Below are positions 13,324-13,891 of a DNA stretch of 13,891 nt, in pieces. The notes under the pieces were generated by a model. That model ran no database searches and was not told where the DNA came from. It was given only the letters and a program-made list of their open reading frames with translations. This stretch comes from Rhodoluna sp. (GTDB lineage: Bacteria; Actinomycetota; Actinomycetes; Actinomycetales; Microbacteriaceae): the NCBI GenBank assembly GCA_016462375.1, contig JAEMTJ010000032.1, positions 1 through 13,891 on the forward strand, read 5' to 3'. Position 1 is the stretch's first letter; each line of letters starts with the position of its first letter. The position numbers and the translations under genes are program-made.

Positions 13324-13891
13324 ATGAGTGGCAAACCGAATCTTCTAAGCGGCATGCAGCCAAGTGCATCCTCACTGCACCTTGGCAACTACCTGGGAGC
13401 CCTGGTCAACTGGGTAAACATGCAAAGAGACTTCAATGCTTTCTACGTAATTGTTGATCTGCACGCCATCACAGTTCCACAAGACCCTAACGAACTTAGA
13501 ACGAACACCAGAAGAACTGCTGCCCAATATATTGCAGCCGGTATCGACCCACAAGAATCTGCACTGTTCGTGCAGAGCCACGTTCCAGCGCACGCAGAAC
13601 TGGCTTGGGTACTCAACTGCATCACTGGTTTCGGTGAGGCATCTCGCATGACTCAGTTCAAAGACAAATCACAAAAGGCAGGCAGTGATTCAACTTCAGT
13701 TGGATTATTCACCTACCCAATCCTGCAAGCAGCAGATATTCTGCTTTACCAACCAAAAGCAGTTCCAGTTGGCGAAGACCAGAGACAACACCTAGAACTA
13801 ACCAGAGATCTTGCAGAAAGATTCAATTCAAGATTTGGTAAAACATTTACCATTCCTGAAGCGCACATCCTCAAAGAAACTGCAAAGATTT
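13324..13891 (+). CDS. trpS: Tryptophanyl-tRNA synthetase (partial, C-terminus outside window)
   Basis: Class I aminoacyl-tRNA synthetase charging tRNA-Trp. The first 189 codons are visible and the frame is open to the window edge. The N-terminus LLSGMQPSASSLHLGNYLGA (7-26) carries the HIGH-type ATP motif as HLGN (19-22). Other TrpS hallmarks are VDLHAIT (44-50), MTQFKDKSQK (108-117), LFTYPILQAADILLY (126-140) and VPVGEDQRQHLELTRDLAERFN (146-167). The KMSKS motif would lie beyond the right edge. ATG 13324 starts 1 nt after the xthA stop with no strong ribosome site of its own, so translation probably depends on ribosomes finishing xthA. Confidence 0.96.
   Translation, partial: MSGKPNLLSGMQPSASSLHLGNYLGALVNWVNMQRDFNAFYVIVDLHAITVPQDPNELRTNTRRTAAQYIAAGIDPQESALFVQSHVPAHAELAWVLNCITGFGEASRMTQFKDKSQKAGSDSTSVGLFTYPILQAADILLYQPKAVPVGEDQRQHLELTRDLAERFNSRFGKTFTIPEAHILKETAKI

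Noticed and set aside
1..13891. Mobile element, phage, defence island or CRISPR in the window
   Set aside because: No transposase, integrase, nuclease-defence pair, direct-repeat array or tRNA-flanked insertion was seen. Every long frame fits core metabolism, transport, repair or translation.

Overview
The window looks like ordinary chromosomal core sequence from an actinobacterium of the Microbacteriaceae, most likely a low-to-moderate-GC freshwater 'Luna'-type lineage such as Rhodoluna or Aquiluna. This is inferred from the SdhC/SdhD and ManC sequence style, frequent GTG/TTG starts, very short intergenic gaps and apparent leaderless promoters. I see no tRNA, rRNA, CRISPR array, insertion sequence, phage gene or plasmid function.

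Left block, all minus strand (read right to left from 6955): a mannose-1-phosphate guanylyltransferase (manC-like), a diverged BMP/PnrA-fold lipoprotein, a canonical BMP/PnrA lipoprotein, a double-domain ABC ATPase, and two BPD_transp_2 permeases. The second permease runs off the left edge. The last four genes form a nucleoside-type ABC importer: the lipoprotein captures the ligand outside the membrane, the two permeases form the channel and the ATPase drives it. Stem-loops sit upstream of the binding-protein gene and between it and the ATPase gene.

Middle block, plus strand: sdhC-sdhD-sdhA-sdhB, a complete respiratory succinate dehydrogenase (TCA cycle / complex II) with all expected haem, FAD and Fe-S ligands. 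Just before the sdhC ribosome-binding site lies a 30-bp imperfect palindrome. After sdhB comes a small Tat-exported Rieske-type protein with unusual cluster-ligand spacing and a probable leaderless promoter.

Right block: a minus-strand PTS enzyme I that is convergent with the Rieske gene and overlaps it by 11 bp. It has its catalytic residues but lacks the usual C-terminal tail. It is transcribed divergently from an exonuclease III gene (plus) that runs almost directly into trpS (partial, cut by the right edge). The 33 bp between enzyme I and exonuclease III hold a near-perfect 29-bp palindrome carrying two mirror-image -10 boxes, each 6 nt from its start codon. This looks like one symmetric bidirectional leaderless promoter.

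I did not find a novel multi-gene system. The items most worth a second look are the symmetric leaderless promoter, the pocket-less BMP paralogue, the structured leader with alternative hairpins, the sdh leader palindrome and the C-x3-H Rieske protein.
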